Shown here in pieces: positions 50,372 through 64,000 of a stretch of DNA of 64,000 nt. Made by a program: the position numbers and the translations under genes. How positions within the stretch are numbered: position 1 is the first letter of the stretch; every line of letters starts with the position of its first letter. The DNA is from Pratylenchus scribneri. Taxonomy: Eukaryota; Nematoda; Chromadorea; Rhabditida; Pratylenchidae. The stretch covers positions 496,001-560,000 of the forward strand of contig JAQSEB010000132.1 of assembly GCA_030063045.1 (NCBI GenBank), in the 5' to 3' direction. The notes beneath the pieces were generated by a model. That model was not told where the DNA came from and did not search any database. It worked only from the letters and a program-made list of their open reading frames with translations.

Positions 50372-50577
50372 GTTCTCATCAGTGTTGCACAAAACGTCCT
50401 CGTCTTCGTCCGTCCTCTCCTCTCGTACTCGTCTCGTATCTCGTTCTTAAAGACGGACGAGGGAAAAATTGAAAAATATGAAAAATTGAAAAAGAAGGGA
50501 CGGACGAGAGAAAATGAAAAAAGAGGGGACGGACGAGAGGACGGACGTTTCGAATTTTGTGCAACACTGGTTCTCAT
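50372..50577. mobile_element. 190-bp hAT-like MITE with perfect 8-bp target-site duplication
   Basis: GTTCTCAT (50372-50379 and 50570-50577) flanks an element with inverted ends CAGTGTTGCACAAAA. Inside, inverted arms contain ACGTCC and repeats of GGACGGACGAGAG. CAGTG-type ends with an 8-bp duplication are typical of hAT. It is non-coding: the long frames across it in several registers come from its purine/pyrimidine bias. The perfect duplication implies a fairly recent insertion. Confidence 0.93.
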
Positions 50578-50813
50578 CCTATAAAGGAAATATAAATAAA
50601 TACCCTATTTTTCATGAGTGGCCTTGGGGCTTTTATTTTTCAAATGGCCTCTGCCCAAAGACCTAATTAAATTATTGGAAAGGAAACTTCAACTAGAGAA
50701 GCGGAGTAGGGGAATTAATTGGAATAATCTAAAAATAAAAGTCTAAATAATACAAATTTTAATTCTATAATCACTTTAAAAATACCAAAAATAATTACAT
50801 TTTCCGCATAAAG

Positions 50814-53293
50814 GTGAAATCTTCGGAAACCAACGAACCATTGGCCGTTTATTCCACAACCCGACCAATTCAAAAACAAAAATGGTCCGAACGCAATGAT
50901 GAAGTAACAAATGGAACTGAACAAGAATTGGTGGAAATTCGAATTTCTTTCAATGAAAATGGCCATCCACATAAATTCCACACAATTTTGGCATTCAATG
51001 GGACAAACGAAGGAGAAGGAGGACTCTTGGAAACGCAACGAATTTTTATTATGGAAGAAAGGATGCCAGCGGATTTGGAGGGAATTGGATGGCGCAATTT
51101 ACATTCCCTAATTCGGCCTTGTATCAAATTGGAAAGGCCAATGGAGAAGGAAAATGAAGGAGGGAATGGAACAAGCAAAGGCAGCGATTTTTATGTGCAA
51201 TTGGCCAATGGTGGGTTTCGGAATATATTTTATTTTTAATGGAGTTAAAAAGCAAATTTCTTTAAATTATCAAATAAAAAAAAGTAAATTAATTTTTGAT
51301 TTTTTTAAATTTTATTTTTTGGGAAAATTTTCACAGTTTTAAGTTTGAAAATTTTAATAAATAATATTTATCAAGAATAAATATTTTATGGGTTATCCAA
51401 AAAATTTTTAAATTTTAATAAAACTTTTTATTTTTATTATTGTTCAATCAAATAAACATTTTTTATTATCAGTCAAAAAAATTTAAGTTAAATTTTAAAT
51501 CATTTTAATTAAATTCTTTTGTTTCTAGTCACACTTTCCCAATTGGATCAAACAATTGGCCGTGCCGAGGCGATGGGCACCGTTGCCCAATCATTGGCCA
51601 TTGCCGCCAACATTTCCCAGCTGCGCATTGTCGACTTGGAATTGAAGGAAATGGCAACTGGAACGGGAAATGGGAATGACAATATTTTGGTGGCACTTTT
51701 CTCAATTGGAAGACCGGTGGAGGGCATCAAGCCAGCAAAAACGGCATATTTGAAGGTGGTGGGGAAAATAATTGGGGGAAATATAAATGAGAGAAAAATT
51801 ATTAAAATAAATTTAGCATTTAATATTTTAAGTACATCATTTTTAACGCAAATTATTTGAATTAATTTTTCTAATTATTAATATTAATTCTTCATAATAA
51901 TTTGTATTTTCACCCCCAGAAAGAAATTAGCGTGCAAGAGGCGGCCGCTGCATTGAATTCTACAATTCGGGCAAATCAATTCAAAGTGAGAATTCCGATG
52001 GAACAGACGAAGAAGGACTGGGTTTGTTTTATTATTGCTAACGGAAAAATTTTATTTAGTAAAAATAATAGGCCAAATAAATCAGAATAGGGAAAAAAAC
52101 ACAAAAAATCAAAATAGGGAAAAACACAAAATCAGAATAGTGCAAAAAAATCAGAATAAGGCAAAAACACAAAAAATCAAAATTAGGCAAAACAAAAAAA
52201 TCAGAATTGGGCAAAACACAAAAATCAGAATTGGTCAAAACACAAAAATCAGAATAGTGCAAAAAAATCAGAATAAGGCAAAAACACAAAAAATCAAAAT
52301 TAGGCAAAACAAAAAAATCAGAATTGGGCAAAACACAAAAATCAGAATTGGTCAAAACACAAAAATCAGAATTAGGCAAAACACAAAAATCAGAATTAGG
52401 CAAAACACAAAAATCAGAATTAGACAAAACACAAAAATCAGAATTAGGCAAAACAAAAAAATCAGAATTAGGCAAAACACAAAAATCAGAATTAGGCAAA
52501 ACACAAAAATCAGAATTGGGCAAAACACAAAAATCAGAATAGTGCAAAAACACAAATAATCAGAATAGTGCAAAAACACAAATAATCAGAATAGTGCAAA
52601 AACACAAATAATCAGAATTGGGCAAAACACAAAAATCAGAATTAGGCAAAACAAAAAAATCATAATAAGACAAAACACAAAAATCTGAATTGGGCAAAAC
52701 ACAAAAATCAGAATTGGGCAAAACACAAATAATCAGAATTGGGCAAAACACAAATAATCAGAATTAGGCAAAACACAAATAATCAGAATAGGGCAAAAAC
52801 ACAAAATATCAGAAAAGGGCAAAACACAAAAAATCAGAATAGGGCAAAAATCAGAATTAGGCAAACACAAATAATCAGAATAGGGCAAAAACACAAAAAA
52901 ATCAGAATAGGGCAAAAATCAGAATTAGGCAAACACAAATAATCAGAATAGGGCAAAAACACAAAAAAATCAGAATTGGACAAAATACAAAAAATGAGAA
53001 TAGGGCAAATATACAAAATCATTTTAATGCAACTTCTCATTCCATCCATTCAGAATATTTCCGGCTCAATATTTGGCACACAATCCAGCCTATTCCCAAG
53101 TTGGCCACCTGCCCCAATTCCTACTCCTTCACCCAAACCATCACCACCAAGCTTTGTTGGCTATTCCGGCTCAGCTCTGGCCATTTGCTCCATTTTTGCT
53201 TTCGTCCTCGGCGCCATACTCTGCATTGGAGGCTACATTTTCTACCAAAAAAGGCAACACATTCGTGGCATGGCATATCAAGTTTTTGAGTGA
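50814..53293 (+). CDS. single-pass membrane protein with Pro-rich stalk, unknown family
   Basis: Exons 50814-51210, 51529-51755, 51920-52021 and 53054-53293 join in phase (321 residues, before any 5' exon). The frame starts after an acceptor-like GCATAAAG, so an upstream exon is needed; the one at 49248-49370 fits in phase 0. The first 240 residues look like an extracellular domain: NGT glycosylation sites, LVEIRISFNENGHPHKFHTI and VTLSQLDQTIGRAEAMGTVA. They are followed by a Pro/Ser stalk (PPAPIPTPSPKPSPP), a 24-residue membrane span (SALAICSIFAFVLGAILCIG) and a short basic cytoplasmic tail (YQKRQHIRGMAYQVFE). The last intron (1.03 kb) is almost entirely a minisatellite. I do not recognise the ectodomain. 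Confidence 0.75.
52085..52990. repeat. intronic minisatellite, about 23-26-bp unit, 0.9 kb
   Basis: The unit ATCAGAATTGGGCAAAACAC-AAAA (variants TAGGC, AGTGC, TAAGGC, AATAATC) repeats some 36 times between exons 3 and 4 of the membrane-protein gene. A larger block of about 125 bp near 52090-52220 recurs at 52230-52350, so some copies spread as blocks. Both strands show long open frames (KTQKSELG..., FCVLPNSD...), which are products of the repeat. Confidence 0.95.
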
Positions 53294-53911
53294 TGAAGAA
53301 TTGAAGATGAGTTGAAGATTCGGAAAATATTTATTTTATTTAATTATTATTGGCCAAGAAAATGCTTAAAATCCTAAGATTTGTATAATATGCAGACCCA
53401 TTAAAATAATTGTTTTCAATTTTCATTTAATTGTTAATTCATTTAAAATTTGAAAATAAATTCCATTTTCGATTATTTTATCCTTTGATACATTCCCTGT
53501 CTTTTTTGAAATTGTCTTGTGCATAATTTAAGTTGTATAAATTAAAATGATATTTATTTTATACTCATATGTTGCTACCATTGTGTAACTATTTTCATGG
53601 CTCAAAATGAAAATTAAAGCCAATAAAATATTTCGTATAGCTTTGATGGTTTATTCGACCATAAATTCACTTTTTTAATAATTCATTTTATTCTTTCGAA
53701 ATTCGGTGATTATCTTGGCCAAAATTTTTCACAATTTTCTTGTCCGATTTAGGCCTAATTTTTAAAAGGATAATTCCGCCTTTCAAGTAAATTGGCGCAC
53801 CATTGAAATATTTTTTTCATCCTTGTTGATTAATTGGGTTCGTTGTAATTTGGAAAAAATGTTCTCCAACAGCAGTAAACATCATCAACAAAAAAAATGT
53901 CCGATCGAAAA
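53294..53911. other. intergenic spacer
   Basis: Starts with the likely 3' UTR of the membrane protein gene (AATAAA-like sites near 53456 and 53625). No other gene is supported. Confidence 0.4.
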
Positions 53912-54835
53912 TGAAACCCGGATTCTATACATTTGAGTTGGATAAAACAGTTCGGGTCATCCAGAATGTTATCAGGTTTTTACAAAAAAAAATTGGCTAA
54001 TTCTTTGTTTTGATAAATTTTATATATTTAAACATTAATAACGTGTCGATTAAATGAATAAAAGTAAAAATGGCCTTAAGACCTGCCCCAGCCATAAATT
54101 AAAGAATTTTCCTCTTTCAAAAAGCCTAGAGGGCACGAATATAATAGAGCTCAATTTTGGAATGACAATGGCCAATCATCAAAGTCGTTAAATTTGGAAA
54201 TAAATAGGCCCGCAAGGCAAAATTAGTTAAACTCTATTCTTGGAGAATTCTACCTTTGAAAAATTCTAGAGGCATAATAAATTCATCCAGAACCAAAGAA
54301 ACAAATCTGTTGAAAAAAATGCTGTAAGGCAAACTCCAAGTTAATTCCGATAACTTTCTATCTAATATAAGGAATGTTCTTCCTGCTTCTTAAAACCCTA
54401 GGGAACAGCAGAAAGACGCAGTTTTTTCGATAGTAAAAAACGGCTGTAAGCTAAACTTCAATTTTATAAATAAATCTCCTCCAAAAGGCACATATCCAAG
54501 AGAAAAAATTCCCATATATAATATAAATAGATTTGTACTTTTAAGTTCTTTTAAAAGCGAATTCATAAGATTTATTGATATTTTTTAAGGCAAGAATATC
54601 CTAGTTTTCAATATCAAACATAAAATATTTTAAAATTCCACGAAGGAATATTTAATTTAAAAATTCCTTAATATCCAATTTTACTGATTTTTTCAGATCA
54701 ATGGGTCCAAATGATTTGGCGTTTATTCTTATTCGGGACGATGAATCACTGCTCCGTGATTGGGGAATTGGGATTGGTTTTATAATCCCCGAGAAGCTAT
54801 TTGGATTGGACCCAAAGAGGGAAACAGTTGTTTAA
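53912..54835 (+). CDS. small protein (about 67 residues), two exons, unknown function
   Basis: Exon 53912-53976 (MKPGFYTFELDKTVRVIQNV...) ends AG|GTTTTT. After a 720-nt intron, exon 54697-54835 follows TTTTTTCAG and continues in phase (SMGPNDLAFILIRDDESLLR...DWGIGIGFIIPEKLFGLD) to TAA. The composition is clearly protein-like. The frame is open for a few codons upstream of the chosen ATG, so another 5' exon is possible. No family is recognised. The long intron contains only AT-rich, gene-free sequence. Confidence 0.55.
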
Positions 54836-55044
54836 TTCCCCCAAAACAATACCCATTGAATTCACTCACATTCACATTTATCTTCCATTAAAATAATTGC
54901 AATTTTCCACAAAAATTGCAAAATCAAAAATTGAAAAATTTTTACTTATAATAAATATTTTATCAATTTTAGTCATTCTAACCATTCAAATTTACATTCA
55001 ATTTTTTAACCTTCAAAAAACAAATCTATTAATTTTCTCTAAAG

Positions 55045-57777
<2,733 letters not shown>

Positions 57778-58366
57778 TTTTTGAAAGAATAAAGAGGAAA
57801 TAAAAGAATCATGAAGCACAGAGACTGCAACAATTTGGATATTAATTTTTGTTAATTTGAATAAAAAACCAGAAACAATATGATTTTTAAAAAAATTTTT
57901 TTTGATTATGATTCAACTTTTTTTCGACTAATCGAAGTTACAGCAAAACGAATATATTTTTTAGAAAAACCAAATTTGTAATTTTTCGAATATTTTCAGC
58001 AAATTAAGTACTTTTATTTTTAAAGTTTAAATATCCAATTTTCCCTTGTTTCTATAATTAACCACAGAGAAAAGCAATTTCTGCACCCTCTAAAATATTA
58101 AAATTTTCGAATAATTGAATTTAGCTAACTTTATTAATCTAATTTACTAAATTTAATTAAACGAGAAATATTAAAAAATAAATTTTGGCCAACATTTTAT
58201 ATAAATACCAATTTAAACCAATCTTTCCAATAAATCAAATGCCAATATTTACCATGAATTTGCAATATAAAATGTTTGGCAAATCAAAAATTGCAAATAA
58301 AATCAAGTATTTTTTCAAAAAATCATTAATTTATTCTTAATTTTTGTGATAAAAACGAATAAATTT
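57778..58366. other. spacer between convergent genes
   Basis: AT-rich DNA following the RING-E2 stop (AATAAA-like sites near 57788 and 57860) and the 3' side of the SPRY pseudogene. No gene is seen. Confidence 0.4.
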
Positions 58367-58998
58367 TTAATGGATTGTATTGTAGTAAAGGAAAAGATTA
58401 TTCTTTTTAATCACTCTTGGACATCCAAACAGTTTTGTCAAATTTTTCTTGATTTGTGCAATTTCCTCATTTTTCTTTCGCTTAATATAATATTTTTCCT
58501 TGCAAGCAATTCCAATTGAATTTTTCTCATAACCAAGAATTTTTCCTTTCAATGGAAATTGATTGGAACCGAATCCAATCCAAATTCCAATATTTCCATA
58601 CATACCTGCAAAAATAATGGATATTAAAAAGTAACCAATTTATAATCAAGTAGTCGGAATAAATTAATATTTGCTAGATAAAATAAAATTATTATATTAA
58701 AAAATATTTAATAAAAAATAAAATTTCATACCCCTAATATTGTTTGGCGAGAATTTGCACTTCAAAATAGAAGGCAATTCTCGGATTATGGCCATCCAAA
58801 TCAGCAAGTGTGGAAAATGGCAAATTGGCACGAACGGTAGTGAATCAACCGGAATGATCTCCTGGAAGTTTGGTGGCTTTGAGTCCATCTGCGGAAATAA
58901 TTTTTTTCCGAGCAATCCGCTAAATTCAATTTGTATTCAGTTGAATTGAATATGGTCCACTCTTTTTCATCAATTTGTTCAATCAAATTGACCGGCAC
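58367..58998 (-). pseudogene. decayed SPRY-domain gene copy
   Basis: On the minus strand, pieces of a SPRY protein are recognisable in order. First comes VPVNLIEQIDEKEWTIFN and YKLNLADCS after an acceptor at 58999. A segment read in another frame follows (GLKATKLPGDHSG, stop, then RANLPFSTLADLDGHNPRIA and FYFEVQIL), with TAG just before the donor. The exon at 58367-58609 then gives NIGIWIGFGSNQFPLKGKIL, GYEKNSIGIACKEKYYIK and a Lys-rich run to a stop. It thus has a frameshift, two in-frame stops and loss of the last third of SPRY. It lies directly downstream of the intact SPRY gene in the same orientation, which suggests tandem duplication and decay. Confidence 0.75.
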
Positions 58999-59256
58999 CT
59001 AAATTCGAATTTGCATCAAAAGAAAGATTGTAATTGTAGAAATCCGTTATTGTAAAAAGATTCTTATTTAAAATATAATATTGATTGGAAATTATATAAA
59101 TATTAGAAAACACAATTAAAAAATTATTTTTAACTAATTTAAGAATTTATTTAAATTTTAACTAAAGAAGGAAAATATAATGAGAAAAAAAAAGAATGTA
59201 ATAATGAATATGATCTATCTTTATTTTTTCCCTTTCTCTTCTTCATTTCTAAATTC

Positions 59257-60367
59257 TTATTGAAGGACTCTTCCAAATTCCTTGAAATGCCACTCTTCTT
59301 TGCCAAATTTCACGCGAATTGAATCGCCAGCTTCAAACAAACTGACTGCCGGAAATAATTCGATGTTTGCAAATTTTTGCGACAACATAGCCTTTCCTGA
59401 TTTAATTATGAATTTTTTTATAAATATAAATTTTCCAATTATTGCATAAAATTATTTTACCCAATAATTCGCCATTGTAAGTGGCAAAACATTCCATCTT
59501 TAAATTTGGATGGTGGACTAAGCCAAGCCCCACAATATCGCCTTCCTCGAAATATTCATCGTCATTTTCGAATATGACACAATTTTCATCAATCATTATA
59601 GCTTCTTTGTTACAAATTCCAATTGATTTTGTCTCGCATCCAAGCCATTTTACTTCTAATGGAAATGATTGGTCACAAAATCCAATGGTAGTCCCATAAT
59701 TCCTGAAAATTGAATGATATACCGAATTTAAGTAAAAGTTTAAATAAAATACCCATTCAGAATTTCCATCTCAAAATAAAAGGCAACTGTTGCTTTGGTG
59801 ATGCAATTCAAACTGAATGATGGAATTGGTAGAACAGCTCGAACACAATTCACTATTTCTAAGAAAAAAATATTATTAAAATAATTTCCGTCTTTTAATT
59901 TTTACCATTTGGGCCAGAATGCATGGCGGCGAGATCTCCCTCTGAAATTAGCAATAATGTTCCACAATCTTCTTTATTCAATTTGTTATTCCGCAATGTC
60001 TAAAAATTCAATTATTTCTACAATTTTCAATATTCTAATTCACCTCCTTAATGCCATTGACCGTTTTTTGAATATTTCTTGCCAAAAGGCCATTTGGCAT
60101 TTTGGCCAGAAGACCAAAAGCATTATCCAATGACATTGAGACAAACAATTCATTCAACAATTCAATTGGCAATGGTCGACGCCGAATGGATGATTTTAAC
60201 TGTAGAGAAATTAAATTAAAAAATCTAAAAAGCAACCAAACCTCCTTTATATATGCTTCCTTTTTTGCCAATTTTGCTTTCAATCCACGATTCTCTTCTT
60301 CCAAATTTGCAATTCGCTCTTCCAATCCAACAATTTTTTCATTCATTTTGGCCATTTTCTTCTTCAT
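59257..60367 (-). CDS. coiled-coil plus SPRY-domain protein, six exons
   Basis: Minus-strand exons 60367-60242, 60199-60044, 59999-59906, 59858-59753, 59702-59461 and 59396-59257 join in phase to 287 residues, with introns of 42-64 nt. Residues 1-42 are a coiled coil (EKIVGLEERIANLEEENRGL). Residues about 43-125 are helical (RRRPLPIELLNELFVSMSLD). Residues about 145-275 form a SPRY/B30.2 domain: AFYFEMEILNGNYGTTIGF, SFPLEVKWLG, SIGICNKE, YFEEGDIVGLGLV, FATYNGELLGKA and IELFPAVSLFEAGDSIRVKF. There is no signal peptide, so an intracellular adaptor or substrate-binding role is expected. SPRY proteins are greatly expanded in plant-parasitic nematodes. In frame upstream of the ATG, ARPTAELE, TAA, EIVEM looks like a longer coiled coil cut by a nonsense codon. 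Confidence 0.85.
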
Positions 60368-60462
60368 TTCAACAATTTCTTATTCAAGTTCTGCTGTTGG
60401 TCTTGCTTTTTTATTTTTAATTTAATAGTGTAATTAATTATCGTTTTTTTTCAATCCAAATT

Positions 60463-61165
60463 GGTACTTGTATACTTTGTATCCGCCAGAACCCCTAAAA
60501 AATTTCGAATTTTTTTTGAAAAAAAATTTTTTTCGGAAATGATATATCAATCGACGCGTCTTGATGAGCTGGTAACGAAAATGTTATCGGTTTTGCATAA
60601 AACTCAAAAGTAAAAAAGTTACGCCTTGATAAAAATCACACAAGTGCTTGGTCCCCCCTATGGGTTGGAACTCGAAAATTTTTTGGAAATTTTTTTGTTG
60701 AACTTATATCTCATTCTATGCGTTTTGATGAGATAAGCTTGAATCTGTCATCGATTTCTCGTAAAACTCAAAATTAAAAAAGTTATGGCCATTTTAGTTT
60801 CGCTGGAATCTGTTGGAACTGCGCAGATTTGCGCGATTGTAACTTTTTTATTTTTGTGTTTTCTGCGAAAACGATGACAGATTCACACTCTACTCATCGA
60901 GCGGCGTCGAATGAGTTATAATTTGATTGAAAAAATTTCCAAAAAATTTTTCGAGTTCAGACCCATAGGGGGGACCAAGCACTTTTGTGATTTTCAAATG
61001 GCCATAACTTGGCCAAAAATGCTCGCCTGCTCAAAATTTTTGATATTTTTGCAATCAGCTCGTCAAGACGCGTCGATTGATATATCATTTCCGAAAAAAA
61101 TTTTTTTTTCAAAAAAAATTCGAAATTTTTTAGGGGTTCTGGCGGATACAAAGTATACAAGTACC
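60463..61165. mobile_element. 703-bp foldback element with long inverted arms
   Basis: The ends are GGTACTTGTATACTTTGTAT and its complement (ATACAAAGTATACAAGTACC). Arms run about 110 bp with near-perfect matching (ATCCGCCAGAACCCCTAAAA, AATGATATATCAATCGACGC). An inner, more diverged inverted repeat extends to the middle (TTGGTCCCCCCTATGGGTT / CCCATAGGGGGGACCAAG; GAATCTGTCATCGATTTCTC / GAAAACGATGACAGATTC). Open frames across it are by-products. It lies immediately 5' of the SPRY gene and may carry or disturb its promoter. No clear target-site duplication was found. Confidence 0.85.
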
Positions 61166-63138
61166 TCTAAGTTATAGAAATTATTTTTCATACAATTTTA
61201 AAGAGAAAATAAAAGAATTTTTAGTTTGAAAAAAAAGGAAGGTCAAATTTTCCTATCCCAATGTCTTAATAAGAAAGAATGAACAAAAATTGTGGAGAAC
61301 GACTCTTTTTATATGGTCATTTTTTCTGTTGATTTGAAAGGCTAAATGAGGAATTGAAATATTCAATGGGGAATTATGAAGACAATGGAATCATTTTATA
61401 GGAATGTCCATTTTCTTTGTTTAATATGGGAACATCAAATAACAATGGCTGATTAAAATTTAAAAATTTTTGAAATGAATGGGAAATTATCCGGAACAAA
61501 TATTTGAATATTTTTGCTCTCAAGAAAACTCAAAAGATAAATTATTAAACTTCTAATGTCAGCAAAGAGCATGGAATGCTTTGGATTTGGATTCCCATTC
61601 TACTCATCATTGGGGGTTAAACGATGGCTTGGGAAAATTGCCTCAAACTAATTTGAATATTTTACTGTATCCAACGTACCGAGGAAGGCAAATTTTGTGC
61701 TGATAAACTTTTATGAAAATATTGAGAATGGCCTAATAAAAGTGAATCGAGGTCGAAACACAGCCAGTCCAAATATTTCTACTACATATTTCTGAGCATG
61801 GAAAATATATACAAAGAATGAGGAAACTCTCCATTTTCCAAAAAAGTGGAACCAAACTCCACAAATGCGAAATTTTGAATTTATATGAAAATTTATAAAA
61901 ATAATTATTTATAATTATGGATGGTAACCAATTAAAAATTAAACATAATCACAATTTAATCATATATGTATATATTCAAGATCTTCCATTATTCTAAGGA
62001 AAATATAACGCATTTAAAGGGCATCGACTAGTGAAAACATTATTAAAAAATTGAGTTTGTTTAAATATTCATTGCGAACAAAAAATTTTTCTTATAAAAT
62101 GCAATTTTAATGGATTTCAAAGAAATGGAACAATTCGTATTTAATTGCCATCATCAATCGCTTATTTCTTACTTAAACACATTTATAAATTAATAAAATC
62201 TATTTCCATTTAACTTTTTTTATGTTTGCTAAATTCAAGGGAATAGGTTTTTAGGCGGAGAAACAGGTTTAAAGGGTGGTTTAATTTTTTTTTGATTGCT
62301 TTATATGGAAATATGATGTTCAAAAATTGAAAATGGTGGATTTTTAGGAAATGAGTTCCGAACTGGATTTTGGGTCGGTAGGAAAAAATGTAGATTTTTA
62401 TAGAAAAAAGTAAAAAGTTAAAAAATGAATCAACCAAATAGACCAAAATAGCTTTTTGCTATTAATTATATTAAAATTTATTTACGAAAAATAATAATGA
62501 TTTAAAAATTTTTGAAAATAGTAAAAACATAGGAAAAAAGAATGTCATCTTTCCGAAGCATTTTTTGGAATTGAAATTCTTTAAATTCTTGCGATCAAAA
62601 ATAGCCCATGGAAACCATTATATTACCGAAGAAAATGATGCCAATTAAATGAAGATTAATTTAATATTCTTTAAATGTCGCTCACCATTTTTGGAATTCG
62701 GTAAAGGATTCATCAATCCTCATTACTGCTTTTCTACCAATTCCAATTGAATTAAATTATTATTCAATCCAAGGAATCCCTGTCTTTTTAATTTTATTTA
62801 AATAACGCCATTGAATAATTTGTATGAGAAAAGAATAAAAAAAAAATGAATTTTAAAAAGCATTGAGTGAATTTTTAGATTTGAAACCAAATCAGCAGAA
62901 ATTACCATTATTTTTAGTTTAGTGAATTTTGAAACTCGAATGGCCTATTGATGAATAAATGAAGATCAAAATTGAGTTGAAAGAACAAATTAGTAAATGA
63001 CATAATAATTTTTAATTAATGAATAATGAAATGCCTGCAAAAAAAAAATTAAGAAAAACCACTGGTAACTAAATGAAGAGAAAATTGATTTATTATTATG
63101 AAATTTATTTACCAAAGAAAATAGCAAATTGACATAAT
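61166..63138. other. intergenic, one weak exon-like frame
   Basis: No gene is supported. On the plus strand, 61563-61703 follows a TAATGTCAG acceptor-like site and is open for 46 codons with mixed composition (QRAWNALDLDSHSTHHWGLN..., then LPQTNLNILLYPTYRGRQI) before TGA. It could be a lone exon. Confidence 0.4.
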
Positions 63139-63573
63139 GATTAATAACGTCCGTGGTCATCTCCACAATAGACAAAGGGCTCTGCAAATATGGGCATGTC
63201 CACAAATTCTGCAAATATAAGTTTTTGACTTCTAATAAATCAGAAACCGGTTTTAGACCCTACAAACCTTATACCATATTGTAGATCTCATCGAGACGCA
63301 TCGAATGGTATATAAAATATTTGGTTTTGGTCCAAAATTAAAGAGTTTTAAACAAAAACGTAAAAATATGGTTTAAACGGTTTAACTCTTTAACTTTTGG
63401 AACATTTTATATACCATTCGATGCGTCTCGATGAGATCTACAATATGGTATAAGGTTTGTAGGGTCTAAAACCGGTTTCTGATTTATTAGAAGTCAAAAA
63501 ACTTATATTTGCAGAATTTGTGGACATGCCCATATTTGCAGAATTGTGGAGATGACCAAGCACCGATTAATAA
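63139..63573. mobile_element. 417-bp MITE with about 170-bp near-perfect inverted arms
   Basis: The direct repeat GATTAATAA (63139-63147 and 63565-63573) flanks an element whose arms match almost perfectly through GGTCATCTCCACAAT, GGGCATGTCCACAAATTCTG, ACTTCTAATAAATCAGAAAC, CGGTTTTAGACCCTACAAAC and CTCATCGAGACGCATCGAAT. The left arm has a 12-bp interruption near its outer end. A 9-bp duplication with long arms would suit a Mutator-like derivative, but this is only an inference. It is the better-preserved relative of the element at 57203-57463. Confidence 0.85.
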
Positions 63574-64000
63574 ATATGAAAATTCGTGCAAAAAAAAATT
63601 AAACTGAGTAAATTTAATTTAAATTAATTGTGGTCAAATGTGAGACAAAGTTGCAAATCACATGAAAAATCATTCAGCCCCTATAATTCCATCTTCTATG
63701 TCCACTATAATTTGTCTCACTTTATTTTTATGGAGTTTATTTTAGGAGAATAAGTCGAATGAATTTTAATATAGAAGCCAAATCATGCATAATTTTTTTC
63801 TTTGAGAATTTTGAAACTCAAAAGACATTTTAATTAAATGGAAGATTTATTTTTTGTTTTGTAAATGATTTAAACAAAAGATTTAATAAATAGACATAAT
63901 GATGAAAATTAGTGAAAAATAATTAAATGATATTAATTTAATTTATAAAAATATCATCAAAATTGTACTTGTTTGATTCATTCTAATAATTCTTTGCATA
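63574..64000. other. AT-rich end of window
   Basis: No gene, RNA or repeat could be supported. Confidence 0.5.

Noticed and set aside
50356..50584. Arg/Glu- or Ser/Phe-rich frames at 50.3-50.6 kb
   Set aside because: They lie inside the 190-bp hAT-like MITE and reflect its strand-biased inverted arms.
52035..52942. Open frames on both strands across 52-53 kb (KTQKSELG and FCVLPNSD repeats)
   Set aside because: They are products of the intronic minisatellite. The gene's true exons on either side join in phase without it.
60911..61177. Frames of 88 and 67 codons near 61 kb
   Set aside because: They fall within the right arm of the 703-bp foldback element.

Overview
The window reads as nuclear DNA of a very AT-rich nematode, most likely a tylenchid (plant-parasitic type) relative. 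The reasons are: genes split by many short GT-AG introns (about 38-60 nt) with T-rich acceptors; A/T-ending codons; and families typical of worms (a divergent GH25-type LYS lysozyme, an ACE-like protein with an EB module, a coiled-coil/SPRY protein, a repetitive amidated-peptide precursor). The species cannot be named from sequence alone. I saw no rRNA, complete tRNA, spliced-leader gene or CRISPR array. All gene models were built by hand from reading frame, splice signals and phase, so exon edges are predictions.

Layout. 1-940 holds a four-exon gene for a small secreted protein. About 940-25,300 is an extremely AT-rich desert with a 28-bp tandem repeat, a 316-bp tandem duplication, a foldback element and a few GC-richer, exon-like islands. 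From 25.3 kb the base composition changes and genes appear: a small cysteine-containing protein (25.3-25.9 kb, -), a repeat zone with a short palindrome motif (26-31 kb), a hAT-like MITE (29.7-30.2 kb), a five-exon cysteine-rich protein (32.5-33.9 kb, +) and a GH25-like lysozyme gene with two splice defects (34.3-37.8 kb, -). 38.5-43.9 kb contains two families of GC-rich hairpins, a 1.5-kb CT-rich minisatellite and a five-exon gene with a possible OB fold (41.6-42.7 kb, -). Then come an amidated-peptide precursor (44 kb, -), a 75-residue gene (45.4 kb, +), a decayed ACE-like/EB gene (46.0-48.3 kb, -), a DUF1294 gene whose two exons lie in the wrong order (48.9-50.1 kb, +), a transmembrane protein with a minisatellite-filled intron (50.8-53.3 kb, +), a 67-residue gene (53.9-54.8 kb, +), a RING-E2 fusion (55.0-57.8 kb, +), a SPRY pseudogene and an intact SPRY gene (58.4-60.4 kb, -), and foldback elements to the end.

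The most notable item is the gene at 55,045-57,777. One reading frame joins a canonical C3HC4 RING finger to a nearly full UBE2D-type ubiquitin-conjugating domain. The catalytic cysteine codon of that domain reads TAT (Tyr), and the initiator Met codon of the ancestral E2 reads ACG (Thr) inside a fused exon. A single-chain E3 with a built-in, catalytically dead E2 is an architecture I do not recognise from characterised proteins.

The genes do not form an operon or a shared pathway that I can see. They look like independent single genes in a repeat-rich region where several (lysozyme, ACE-like, SPRY copy, DUF1294) show decay or rearrangement. Sequencing or assembly error is an alternative explanation for some of these breaks.
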